This document shows, one piece after another, positions 46,009-55,797 of a DNA stretch of 64,000 nucleotides. Within the stretch, counting starts at the first letter, position 1. Each line of letters starts with the position of its first letter. The position numbers were made by a program, and so were the translations under genes. This DNA is from DATDAH01 sp963725155 (GTDB taxonomy: Bacteria; Actinomycetota; Acidimicrobiia; Acidimicrobiales; DATDAH01), in contig CAVRXU010000008.1 in NCBI GenBank assembly GCA_963725155.1, positions 930,001-994,000 on the forward strand, read 5' to 3'. The notes beneath the pieces are model-generated. The model was not told where the DNA came from, did no database searches, and worked only from the letters and a program-made list of their open reading frames with translations.

Positions 46009-46697
46009 GCCCGGCGGCCGACGACAACGCGGCCCGCAACCGCCTGGTCGAGGATCACACCGACCTGGCCGAGCACTTCGCCCGGCGCTACAGCGGACGG
46101 GGCCTGGCCCGCGACGACCTGCGGCAGATGGCCCTGCTGGCCATGGTCAAGGCGGCCGACCGCTTCGAGCCGGCGCGGGGCGTGGCCTTCGCCACCTTCG
46201 CCAGCCGGACCATCGACGGCGAGCTGAAGCGCCAGTTCCGGGATCGCTCGTGGTCCGTGCGCCCGCCGCGGGCGCTCCAGGAGTTGCACCTGACCCTGCG
46301 CAAGGTCGACGAGGAGCTGACCCAGGAGCTGGGCCGCCACCCTCGCATCGACGAGCTGGCGGCGCGCCTCGAGGTGGGTGAGGAGGACGTGCTGGAGGCC
46401 CTCGAGGCGGGGGCCGCGCACCGCGCCGACAGCCTCGACGCCCCCCTCGGGGACGGCGAGCGCACGGCGTCGGACAAGCTGGGCGCGGGCGACCTCGGCT
46501 TCGGTCGGGCCGAGGGGCGCATGATCGTGGAGGACCTGCTGGCCACGCTGCCCGAGCGGGAGCGCTCCATCCTGGAGCTGCGGTTCTACGACAACCTCAG
46601 CCAGGAGGAGATCGCCGAGCGCATCGGGGTCAGCCAGTCCTACCTGTCCCGCCTCCTGCGCCGGACCCTGCTCGAGCTCCGGGCCGCCTCGCGGTGA
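46005..46697 (+). CDS. SigB/SigF-type RNA polymerase sigma factor
   Basis: The 230-residue protein has sigma regions 2 (DLRQMALLAMVKAADRF, then FATFASRTIDGELKRQFRD), 3 and 4 (LPERERSILELRFYDNLSQEEI with HTH IGVSQSYLSRLLRR). This layout is that of SigB/F/G stress and development sigma factors rather than ECF. It is coupled to the upstream anti-sigma (GTGA) and to the downstream BrkB gene (overlap of four bases). Confidence 0.92.
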   Translation: MSPAADDNAARNRLVEDHTDLAEHFARRYSGRGLARDDLRQMALLAMVKAADRFEPARGVAFATFASRTIDGELKRQFRDRSWSVRPPRALQELHLTLRKVDEELTQELGRHPRIDELAARLEVGEEDVLEALEAGAAHRADSLDAPLGDGERTASDKLGAGDLGFGRAEGRMIVEDLLATLPERERSILELRFYDNLSQEEIAERIGVSQSYLSRLLRRTLLELRAASR

Positions 46698-47485
46698 CGG
46701 TGTCCGGCCTCGGCGCTCAGGCCAAGGCCGTGTTGGCCCGGATGAAGGCCGACAACGTCTCGTTGCTGGCCTCGGCCGTGGCCTTCTGGGCGATGCTGGC
46801 CCTGGTGCCCGCGCTGGTCGCCCTGGTCTCGCTCTACGGCCTCGTGGCCGACCCGGCCGACATCGAGCACCAGGTCACCCAGAGCACCGAGACCCTGCCC
46901 GTGGAGGCCCAACGCCTGATCGTCAGCCAGCTCCAAGCCGTGGTCGACGCCCCGGCCGCCGGCCTCGGCACCGGCCTGATCATCGGCCTCGCCGTGGCCC
47001 TGTGGGCGGCGTCGGCCGGGATGCGCACGCTCACCACCGCCATCGGCGTCGTGTACGGCGACCAGGCCGGGGACCGGGGTGCGGTGGCCCAGCGGGGCCA
47101 GGCCCTCGCCCTCACGTTGGGAGCGGTCGCCTTCGTCGCCGCAGCCGTGGCCGTCGTCGCCGTCCTGCCCGCCGACAACCCGGTCGTGTCGCTCCTGCGG
47201 TGGCTCGCACTGGGCGCGGGCCTGGTGCTGGCGATCGGCGTCCTCTACCGCCTCGGCCCGGCCAGCCGTCCCGCCCAGCGGCTGCTCACGCCGGGCGCGG
47301 TCATCGCCGCCATCCTCTGCGTGGTCGTCTCGCTGCTGTTCTCGCTCTACACCAGCACCTTCGGGAGCTACAACGAGACCTACGGCTCCCTCGCCGCCGT
47401 GATCATCCTGCTCCTGTGGCTCCAGCTGACCGCCATGACCGTGCTCGTCGGCGCCGAGGTCAACCAGGTGCTGCGGAACCGCTGA
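46694..47485 (+). CDS. YihY/BrkB-family membrane protein
   Basis: The 263-residue protein has about six transmembrane segments and the family's features: a hydrophobic opening (LLASAVAFWAMLALVPALVAL), a central GL..GLAVALWAASAGM and the C-terminal NETYGSLAAVIILLLWLQLTAMTVLVGAE. The substrate is unknown. The GTG overlaps the sigma-factor stop. Its 3' end overlaps the convergent ABC transporter gene by 26 bases. Confidence 0.88.
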   Translation: MTVSGLGAQAKAVLARMKADNVSLLASAVAFWAMLALVPALVALVSLYGLVADPADIEHQVTQSTETLPVEAQRLIVSQLQAVVDAPAAGLGTGLIIGLAVALWAASAGMRTLTTAIGVVYGDQAGDRGAVAQRGQALALTLGAVAFVAAAVAVVAVLPADNPVVSLLRWLALGAGLVLAIGVLYRLGPASRPAQRLLTPGAVIAAILCVVVSLLFSLYTSTFGSYNETYGSLAAVIILLLWLQLTAMTVLVGAEVNQVLRNR

Positions 47486-49376
47486 CCTCGAGCTCCTCGG
47501 GATCGACCAGGGCCCCCGCGAACTGGGCGTGGTACAGCGTGAAGTAGGCGCCCTGGCGGGCGAGGAGCTCCTGATGGGAGCCCTGCTCGACGATCTGGCC
47601 GCCGTCCATGACCAGGATCGTGTCGGCGTCGCGGATGGTCGAGAGCCGGTGCGCGATCACGAAGCTCGTGCGCTGGGAGCGCAGCGCCGCCATGGCGTGC
47701 TGGACGAGGACCTCGGTCCGGGTGTCGACCGAGCTGGTGGCCTCGTCGAGCACGAGGATCGTCGGTTCGGCCAGGAACGCCCGGGCGATCGTGAGCAGCT
47801 GCTTCTCGCCCGTGCTGAGGTTGCCGGCGTCGTCGTCGATCACCGTGTCGTACCCCTCGGGCAGCGAGTGGACGAAGCGGTCGACGTAGGTGGCCCGGGC
47901 CGCGTCGCGGATCTGCTCCTCGGTGGCGTCGAGGTCGCCGTAGGCGATGTTGTCCCGGATGGTGCCGCCGAACAGCCAGGTGTCCTGCAGCACCATGGCG
48001 ATGTCGGACCGCAGGCTGCGCCGGGTGATGGTGGCGATGTCGGTCCCGTCGAGGGTGATGCGACCACCGTCGAGCTCGTAGAAGCGCATCAGCAGGTTGA
48101 CCAGGGTCGTCTTGCCCGCCCCGGTCGGCCCCACGATGGCCACGGTCTGGCCGGGCTCGGCCACCAGGGAGAGATCGGTGATGAGTGACTTGTCCGGGTC
48201 GTAGGAGAAGGTCACGTGATCGAACTCGACCCGGCCCCGGGCGGCCCCCGGCGGCGGCACGAGGTCCACGCCGGAGTCGGCGACCTCCTCGTCGGCGTCG
48301 AGCAGGGCGAACACCCGCTCGGCGGAGGCCACGCCGGACTGCAGGACGTTCATCATCGAGGCGATCTGGGTCAGCGGCTGGCTGAACTGCCGCGAGTACT
48401 GGATGAAGGCCTGGACGTCACCGATGCTCAGCGCCCCCGAGGCCACCCGCAGGCCGCCGACCACGGCGATGATCACGAAGTTCAGGTTGCTCAGGAACAT
48501 CATCACCGGCTGGATCACGCCGGCGATGAACTGGGCGCCGAAGCCCGCCTCGAAGAGCTCCTCGTTCGTCTCGTTGAACCGGTCCTCGACGTCCTGCTGG
48601 CGCCCGAACACCCTGACCAGCGCGTGCCCGGTGAAGGCCTCCTCGACTTGCGCGTTCAACGAGCCGGTGCGGGCCCATTGGGCCATGAACCGGGACTTGG
48701 AGCGGTTGGTGATGAACCGGACGGTCCACAGGGCGATCGGCACGGTGACCAGGGCCACGAGGGCGAGGAGGGGCGAGATGGTCAGCATCACCACCAGCAC
48801 CCCGACCATGGTGAGCACGGCCGTGAGCATCTGGCTGAGGCTCTGCTGCATGCTCTGGGCGACGTTGTCGATGTCGTTGGTGACCCGGCTGAGGAGGTCG
48901 CCGCGGGGCTGGCTGTCGATGTAGACGAGAGGGAGGCGGTTCAGCTTCGCCTCGACGTCGGCCCGCAGTCCCTGCATCGACCGTTGGACGACGCCCGCCA
49001 GCAGGTAGGCCTGGGCGTAGGCCAGGACCGACGAGCACACGTAGAGGGCCAGGACCCCGAGCAGGACACGGTGCAGGGCGGGGAAGTCGATGCCGTCGGT
49101 CTGGCCGGTGACCCCGTCCACGATGATGTCGGTGGCCCCGCCGAGGATCTTCGGGCCGATGACCGACAGGGTGACGCTGGAAACCCCGAGGACGATGACC
49201 AGGAGCCCGGCGGCCTTGTCGGGACGCAGGCTCTCGGCCAGCCGCCGGGTCGCCCCGGCCAGGTCGTCCGGCTTGTCGACCGGCATGCCGGCCGCGGCCA
49301 TGCGCCCCGGACCCGAGCTCTGCGCGGCCCGGGCCTCGGCCGCCACCTTCCGAGGATCGATCTCGTCGTCGGTCAC
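47460..49376 (-). CDS. ABC exporter, permease-ATPase subunit with canonical Walker B
   Basis: The 638-residue half-transporter has a ~50-residue N-terminal extension, six transmembrane helices and a C-terminal ATPase: Walker A GPTGAGKTTL, a deviant signature NLSTGEKQ (LSGGQ is usual) and Walker B ILVLDEATSSVD with the catalytic glutamate. It overlaps the end of the upstream subunit (four bases). Together they look like a heterodimeric exporter; the substrate, possibly a drug or lipid, is unknown. Confidence 0.9.
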   Translation of the reverse strand: MTDDEIDPRKVAAEARAAQSSGPGRMAAAGMPVDKPDDLAGATRRLAESLRPDKAAGLLVIVLGVSSVTLSVIGPKILGGATDIIVDGVTGQTDGIDFPALHRVLLGVLALYVCSSVLAYAQAYLLAGVVQRSMQGLRADVEAKLNRLPLVYIDSQPRGDLLSRVTNDIDNVAQSMQQSLSQMLTAVLTMVGVLVVMLTISPLLALVALVTVPIALWTVRFITNRSKSRFMAQWARTGSLNAQVEEAFTGHALVRVFGRQQDVEDRFNETNEELFEAGFGAQFIAGVIQPVMMFLSNLNFVIIAVVGGLRVASGALSIGDVQAFIQYSRQFSQPLTQIASMMNVLQSGVASAERVFALLDADEEVADSGVDLVPPPGAARGRVEFDHVTFSYDPDKSLITDLSLVAEPGQTVAIVGPTGAGKTTLVNLLMRFYELDGGRITLDGTDIATITRRSLRSDIAMVLQDTWLFGGTIRDNIAYGDLDATEEQIRDAARATYVDRFVHSLPEGYDTVIDDDAGNLSTGEKQLLTIARAFLAEPTILVLDEATSSVDTRTEVLVQHAMAALRSQRTSFVIAHRLSTIRDADTILVMDGGQIVEQGSHQELLARQGAYFTLYHAQFAGALVDPEELEVSGSAAPG

Positions 49377-51157
49377 GCCGCCCCTTCCTCGTGCTGGGAC
49401 TCGACGATCTCGGCGTAGGTGGCGCAGTCGGTCAGGAGCTCGTCATGGGTCCCGAGGCCCACCTGGGCCCCGTCTTCGAGGACGAGGATCTGGTCGGCGT
49501 CCCGGATCGAGGAGACCCGCTGGCCCACGATCACCACCGTGGCGTCAGCCGTGTGGGGCCGGAGGGCGGCCCGGACCCGGGCGTCGGTGGTCAGGTCGAG
49601 GGCCGAGAACGAGTCGTCGAAGAGGTAGATCTCCGGGCGACGGACGAGGGCACGGGCGATGGCGAGGCGCTGACGCTGCCCGCCGGACACGTTGGCGCCG
49701 CCCTGGGCGATCCGGGCGTCGAGCCCGCCCGGCATCGCGGCGACGAAGTCGCGGGCCTGGGCCACCTCGAGGGCGGACCACAGGTCCTCGTCGGTCGCCT
49801 CGGGATCGGCGTGGCGCAGGTTGCTGGCCACCGTCCCGGAGAACAGATAGGGCTTCTGGGGGATGAGGCCGATCCGGCTCCAGAGGAGCTCGAGGTCGAG
49901 CTCCCGGATGTCGACGCCGTCGACGAGCACGGCGCCGGCGGTGACGTCGAACAGCCGGGGCACGAGGCTGACCAGCGTGGTCTTGCCCGCCCCTGTGCTC
50001 CCGATGATCGCCGTGGTCTGGCCGGCCGACGCGGTGAAGGAGACGTCGGCCAGGACCGGGGCCTCCGCCCCGGGGTACCGAAAGCCGGCGTTCCGCAGTT
50101 CCAGGCTCACCGGCCCGTGGATCTCGCGCACCGGCGAGGCCACCGAGGTGACCGTGGACGGGGTGCGCAGCACCTCGATGATCCGCTTCGCGCTGACCCC
50201 GGCCCGCGGGATCATGACCATCATGAACGTGGCCATCATCACCGACATCAGGATCTGGACGAGGTAGGTGAGGAAGGCCACCAGCTGGCCGACCTGCAGG
50301 TCGCCGGCGCTGATCCGGTTCGCACCGATCCACAGGGCGGCCACGCTCGACCCGTTCAGGACCAGGAGCACGATCGGGAAGAAGAAGGCCATCAGCCGCC
50401 CCGCGCGGAGCGAGGTCTCGGTGAGGTCGTCGTTGGCCCGGCCGAAACGCGCCGTCTCGTCGGGCTCCCGGACGAAGGCCCGAACGACCCGGATCCCCAT
50501 GATCTGCTCGCGCAGCACCCGGTTCACGACGTCGAGGCGATCTTGCATGTCCCGGAACTGCGGCACCATCCGGGCCACGACGAGGCCGACGGCGATGACG
50601 AGCACGGGGATGCTCACCAGCAGCAGCGCCGACAGGCCCACGTCCTCGCGGAGGGCGAGGATCACCCCCCCGAGGATGGTGAACGGCGCGGCCAACATGA
50701 GGGTGCAGGTCATCAGGACCAGCATCTGGACCTGCTGGACGTCGTTGGTGATGCGGGTGATCAGTGACGGTGAGCCGAAGTGGGACACTTCGCGGCTCGA
50801 GAACCCCGTGACCTGGTGGAACAGGCTCCGCCGGACGTCCCGGCCGAAGCCCATGGCGGCCCAGGCGCCGAAGTAGACCGCGGTCACGGCCAAGCCGACC
50901 TGGACCAGGGTGACGACGAGCATCACCGCACCGATCTTGCGGATGTACGCCGTGTCGTTCTGGGCGACGCCGTTGTCGATCAGCTTGGCGTTCAGCGTCG
51001 GCAGGTAGAGCAGGGCGATGGACTGGAGGAGCTGGAGGGCGGCGACGGCGGCGAGGATGCCGCGGTAGCGCCCGAGGTGGGACGCCAGGAGCCGCCACAG
51101 GTTGCGCAGCTCGGAGTCGCCCTCGGGGGCCCCGAGGCGATGAGAGTCAGTGGTCAT
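49373..51157 (-). CDS. ABC exporter, permease-ATPase subunit with degenerate Walker B
   Basis: The ATG at 51157 gives 594 residues; a longer frame would run into tRNA-Tyr and is rejected. Six transmembrane helices precede an ATPase with Walker A GSTGAGKTTL and signature VSGGQRQRL. Walker B ends in aspartate (YLFDDSFSALD) where the catalytic glutamate is expected. The partner has the opposite combination, so one composite ATP site is canonical and the other degenerate, as in heterodimeric exporters such as TM287/288. Confidence 0.9.
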   Translation of the reverse strand: MTTDSHRLGAPEGDSELRNLWRLLASHLGRYRGILAAVAALQLLQSIALLYLPTLNAKLIDNGVAQNDTAYIRKIGAVMLVVTLVQVGLAVTAVYFGAWAAMGFGRDVRRSLFHQVTGFSSREVSHFGSPSLITRITNDVQQVQMLVLMTCTLMLAAPFTILGGVILALREDVGLSALLLVSIPVLVIAVGLVVARMVPQFRDMQDRLDVVNRVLREQIMGIRVVRAFVREPDETARFGRANDDLTETSLRAGRLMAFFFPIVLLVLNGSSVAALWIGANRISAGDLQVGQLVAFLTYLVQILMSVMMATFMMVMIPRAGVSAKRIIEVLRTPSTVTSVASPVREIHGPVSLELRNAGFRYPGAEAPVLADVSFTASAGQTTAIIGSTGAGKTTLVSLVPRLFDVTAGAVLVDGVDIRELDLELLWSRIGLIPQKPYLFSGTVASNLRHADPEATDEDLWSALEVAQARDFVAAMPGGLDARIAQGGANVSGGQRQRLAIARALVRRPEIYLFDDSFSALDLTTDARVRAALRPHTADATVVIVGQRVSSIRDADQILVLEDGAQVGLGTHDELLTDCATYAEIVESQHEEGAA

Positions 51158-51168
51158 GGTCAATCGTG

Positions 51169-51250
51169 TGGGCCGGGGAGGATTTGAACCTCCGTAGGCA
51201 ATGCCGACGGGTTTACAGCCCGTTCCCTTTGGCCACTCGGGCACCGACCC
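51169..51250 (-). tRNA. tRNA-Tyr (GUA)
   Basis: This class II tRNA has a long variable arm: acceptor GGGTCGG/CCGGCCC, anticodon loop CTGTAAA (GUA), variable arm around CGGCATTGCCTACG, T arm GGAGGTTCAAATCCTCC and discriminator A. CCA is not encoded. It lies 11 bases upstream of the ABC exporter start. Confidence 0.96.
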
Positions 51251-51303
51251 AGGAGCGCACGAGACTACCGGCGTCGCATCGGCGTGCGGGTAGGTTCGAG
51301 GCC

Positions 51304-51792
51304 ATGCCGACGTTCGATGTCGTGTCCGAGGTCGACCTCCAGGAGGTCCGCAATGCCGTGGACCAGGCGTCGCGCGAGGTGGCCACCCGGTTCGACTTCA
51401 AGGACACCAACTCGCGGGTCGAGTTGGGCGACGGGATCATCACCCTGGCCTCGATCACCGAGGACCGCCTCACGGCCCTCCGCCAGGTCCTCGAGGAGAA
51501 GCTGGTCCGGCGCAAGATCTCGCTGAAGGCGATCGAGTTCGGCAACGTCGAGGGGGCCAGCGGCAGCACCGTCCGTCAGGTGGCCACGCTCACCGCCGGT
51601 ATCAACTCGGACCGGTCCCGGGACATCAACAAGTTCCTGAAGGCGTTGGGGATCAAGGGCCTGACCAGCCAGACCCAGGGCGAGCAGGTCCGGGTCAGCC
51701 ACAAGAAGCGCGACGCCCTCCAGGAGGCCATGGCCGCCCTGAAGGAGGAGGACTTCGGCATCCCCCTCCAGTTCCAGAACTTCCGGGACTAG
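51304..51792 (+). CDS. YajQ-family nucleotide-binding protein
   Basis: The 162-residue protein has the family N-terminus MPTFDVVSEVDLQEVRNAVD, the RFDFKDT motif, and the C-terminal RVSHKKRDALQEAMAALKE. Some YajQ homologues bind cyclic di-GMP or RNA; the ligand here is unknown. The stop shares a CTAG palindrome with the stop of convergent htpX. Confidence 0.94.
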   Translation: MPTFDVVSEVDLQEVRNAVDQASREVATRFDFKDTNSRVELGDGIITLASITEDRLTALRQVLEEKLVRRKISLKAIEFGNVEGASGSTVRQVATLTAGINSDRSRDINKFLKALGIKGLTSQTQGEQVRVSHKKRDALQEAMAALKEEDFGIPLQFQNFRD

Positions 51793-52631
51793 CGGGCGCC
51801 CACCGGCTGGCGGAGGCGGGCGATCCGCTCCTCCATCGGCGGGTGGCTGGCAAAGGCGTTGGCGAAGCTCACCCTACGGCCGCGCAGTGGGTTGACGATG
51901 TACGCCGCCGCCTGCTCGGGCCGGATGTCGGCCGGGATGCGCTGGGCGTAGACGTCCAGCTTCTGGAGGGCGGAGGCCAGCGGCTCCCCGGTCCCGATCA
52001 GCTCGGCCCCCGAGCGGTCGGCTTCGAACTCCCGGCTACGGGAGAGGGCCATTTGCAGCAGCATCGCCGCCAGAGGGGCCAGGATGATCAGGGCCAGCTC
52101 CCCGAAGACGTTGCGGTCCCGGTCGCCGCCACCGAAGATCGACGCCCACATGGCCATGCGGGCCATGAAGGTGATGGCCAGGGCCACGGCGGCGGCCACG
52201 GACCCGATGAGGATGTCGCGGTTGCCGATGTGGCTGATCTCGTGGGCCAGGACGCCGCGGAGCTCGTCCCAGGAGAGGGCCTCGAGGATGCCGGCAGTCA
52301 CCGCCACGGCGGCGTGGTCCGGGTTGCGACCGGTGGCGAACGCGTTGGGCTGGCGCTCCGGGGTCAAATAGAGCTTCGGCATCGGCAGGTCGGCGAGGGT
52401 GGTCAGCTCCCGGACGATGCGGTGCAGCTCGGGCATCTCGGCCTCGGAGACGGGCTGGGCCCGGGCCGCCTTGATGGCGATCGTGTCGGAGAACCAGTAC
52501 GAGCCGCCGACGACCACGAGGCCCAGGACGAGGCCGATGATGAGGCCGCCTTGGCCCCAGAACGAGCCGATGAACAGGAACAGGCCGCCGAGGGCGGCGA
52601 GCAGGGTGAAGGTCTTGATGGTGTTCTTCAT
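51789..52631 (-). CDS. htpX: Membrane metalloprotease HtpX
   Basis: HtpX is a zinc protease that degrades damaged membrane proteins. The 280-residue protein has two N-terminal transmembrane helices (MKNTIKTFTLLAALGG and on), the zinc motif HEISH near residue 130, two further hydrophobic helices and the third-ligand region SREFEADRSGAEL. The ATG at 52631 gives the standard length. Confidence 0.94.
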   Translation of the reverse strand: MKNTIKTFTLLAALGGLFLFIGSFWGQGGLIIGLVLGLVVVGGSYWFSDTIAIKAARAQPVSEAEMPELHRIVRELTTLADLPMPKLYLTPERQPNAFATGRNPDHAAVAVTAGILEALSWDELRGVLAHEISHIGNRDILIGSVAAAVALAITFMARMAMWASIFGGGDRDRNVFGELALIILAPLAAMLLQMALSRSREFEADRSGAELIGTGEPLASALQKLDVYAQRIPADIRPEQAAAYIVNPLRGRRVSFANAFASHPPMEERIARLRQPVGAR

Positions 52632-52674
52632 GGCACGAAGGAGAACGTTCGAGCGCCGGCGCGCGTTCCCGTTC

Positions 52675-53160
52675 TCAGTCGTAGTACCCGCTGTGGATGT
52701 AGACGCAGGGCACGCCTTCGCGGTGGAACATGTCGACGTTGCGGCGGTCGTCCTCGAAGGCGAGGCGAAGGTCGAAGCCGTAGCCCCGCAGCTCGGCCAC
52801 CGTGCGCTGCTTGAAGACCCGTGAGGCCTGGTAGTCACCGAACTCCCGCATGATGAGCACGTCCCAGCGCAGCTTGTAGCGGTCCAGCCAGCCCAAGGTC
52901 TGGCGCTGCACCCGCATCGGGCGGGCCGTCAGCAGGACGATGCGGAGGTCGTCGTCGAGGCACTCCAACAGCCGGGCCACCTCGCCGACCAGCTCGTCCT
53001 CACCGCAGGCGGCGAAGAAGGCCTCCCAGTCCCGCCGGGGGAACTCCAGGTAGTGCTGCCGCGTGGAGGCGTCGGACAGGACGCCGTCCATGTCGAAGAC
53101 CACGGCGGGCCCTGGCGCCACCGGCCCGTCCCGCCACCAGTAGTTCTCCGGAACCTGCAC
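52675..53160 (-). CDS. HAD-superfamily phosphatase-like protein
   Basis: The 161-residue protein has HAD motif I (FDMDGVLSD, nucleophile D23 and D25), motif II LLTARP, a lysine in FKQRTV and motif IV AFEDDRRNVDMF. The arrangement resembles the phosphatase half of polynucleotide kinase-like HAD proteins. The substrate is unknown. It starts with GTG and lies 30 bases from acs. Confidence 0.85.
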   Translation of the reverse strand: MQVPENYWWRDGPVAPGPAVVFDMDGVLSDASTRQHYLEFPRRDWEAFFAACGEDELVGEVARLLECLDDDLRIVLLTARPMRVQRQTLGWLDRYKLRWDVLIMREFGDYQASRVFKQRTVAELRGYGFDLRLAFEDDRRNVDMFHREGVPCVYIHSGYYD

Positions 53161-53190
53161 CCCCGGGAGGCTAGGACTGGCCGTGGCCCG

Positions 53191-55150
<1,960 letters not shown>

Positions 55151-55159
55151 GGTTCGACC

Positions 55160-55321
55160 TTACGCGCCGGTCTGACCGGCGTCGCCCCGAGCCGCGCCGG
55201 CCTCAGACGGCGGGAGGGCGTCGTCCACCAGGGCCCGCAAGGCGTCGACGGCACCGTCGAGCTCACGCCGGCCCTCGAGGACGGTCGGCAGGACGCTGAG
55301 CGGTGCTGGGGCGTCGGTCAC
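55160..55321 (-). CDS. Small hypothetical protein upstream of acs
   Basis: A 53-residue frame begins with GTG (TDAPAPLSVLPTVLEGRREL) and ends nine bases before the acs start. Codons have the high third-position GC of its neighbours and the middle looks helical (ELDGAVDALRALVDDAL). No family is recognised. It may be a real co-transcribed small protein or chance. Confidence 0.35.
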   Translation of the reverse strand: MTDAPAPLSVLPTVLEGRRELDGAVDALRALVDDALPPSEAGAARGDAGQTGA

Positions 55322-55412
55322 GTCAGGGTCCTACCCGACGAAGGCCGTGATCGTTCCCACCCTGGCTGCGCTGGTGGCTCCGGCGGGACGCGCGGTCACC
55401 GCCGGCTGGCGG

Positions 55413-55595
55413 TCAGGGGCCGTAGGTGTTGGCGGTGCTGCCGCCGATGAGGGCGGAGACCAGGATGCCCAGGGGCAGCGCCCCCCAGTACGACAGCCCG
55501 GTGCCCATGTTGCCCAGGAACAGCATGAGCAACCAGGTGGCCGGGAAGGTGGCGATCAGGAACACGACCAGCCCGACGATGAGTGCACGAATCAT
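55413..55595 (-). CDS. Small two-helix membrane protein
   Basis: A 60-residue protein starts at an ATG preceded by GAGGGGG. It has two hydrophobic helices (IRALIVGLVVFLIATFPATW and YWGALPLGILVSALIGG) joined by a short loop. It is reminiscent of small integral membrane proteins but matches no family I can name. Confidence 0.6.
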   Translation of the reverse strand: MIRALIVGLVVFLIATFPATWLLMLFLGNMGTGLSYWGALPLGILVSALIGGSTANTYGP

Positions 55596-55663
55596 GGACA
55601 ATCCCCCTCGTTCCGGCGATGAGTGTGGCACACGTCAGACCGCCGTGGCGTAGAGCTGCCAGG

Positions 55664-55765
55664 AATCGGGGACATGAAGCCGGGGGCGAACACGAGGTCG
55701 ATCGGCCCGTCCCCCACCACCTGGTAGGCGAGGCTCAGGTCGCCGCTGCGGGCGTAGCGTCTCCG
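55664..55765 (-). pseudogene. Remnant of an alpha/beta-hydrolase N-terminus
   Basis: The minus strand encodes RYARSGDLSLAYQVVGDGP and then IDLVFAPGF, the characteristic opening of alpha/beta-hydrolase proteins often fused to adenylate cyclase domains. No start codon precedes it in frame and the similarity stops after about 32 codons. I read it as a deletion remnant. A 15-base direct repeat lies at its 5' edge. Confidence 0.45.
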
Positions 55766-55788
55766 GCGTGCCCGTCTCCGGCGTGCCC
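55759..55788. repeat. Two tandem copies of a 15-base repeat
   Basis: GTCTCCGGCGTGCCC occurs twice in a row (55759-55773 and 55774-55788), directly between the methyltransferase stop and the hydrolase remnant. It may mark the deletion junction. Confidence 0.8.
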
Positions 55789-55797
55789 TCCACCGGC

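Noticed and set aside
51158..51244. N-terminal extension of the upstream ABC exporter subunit
   Set aside because: The extra codons lie in the tRNA-Tyr gene. The ATG at 51157 gives the normal half-transporter length.
55759..55788. Possible CRISPR-like repeat
   Set aside because: There are only two directly adjacent 15-base copies with no spacers and no cas genes anywhere in the window.
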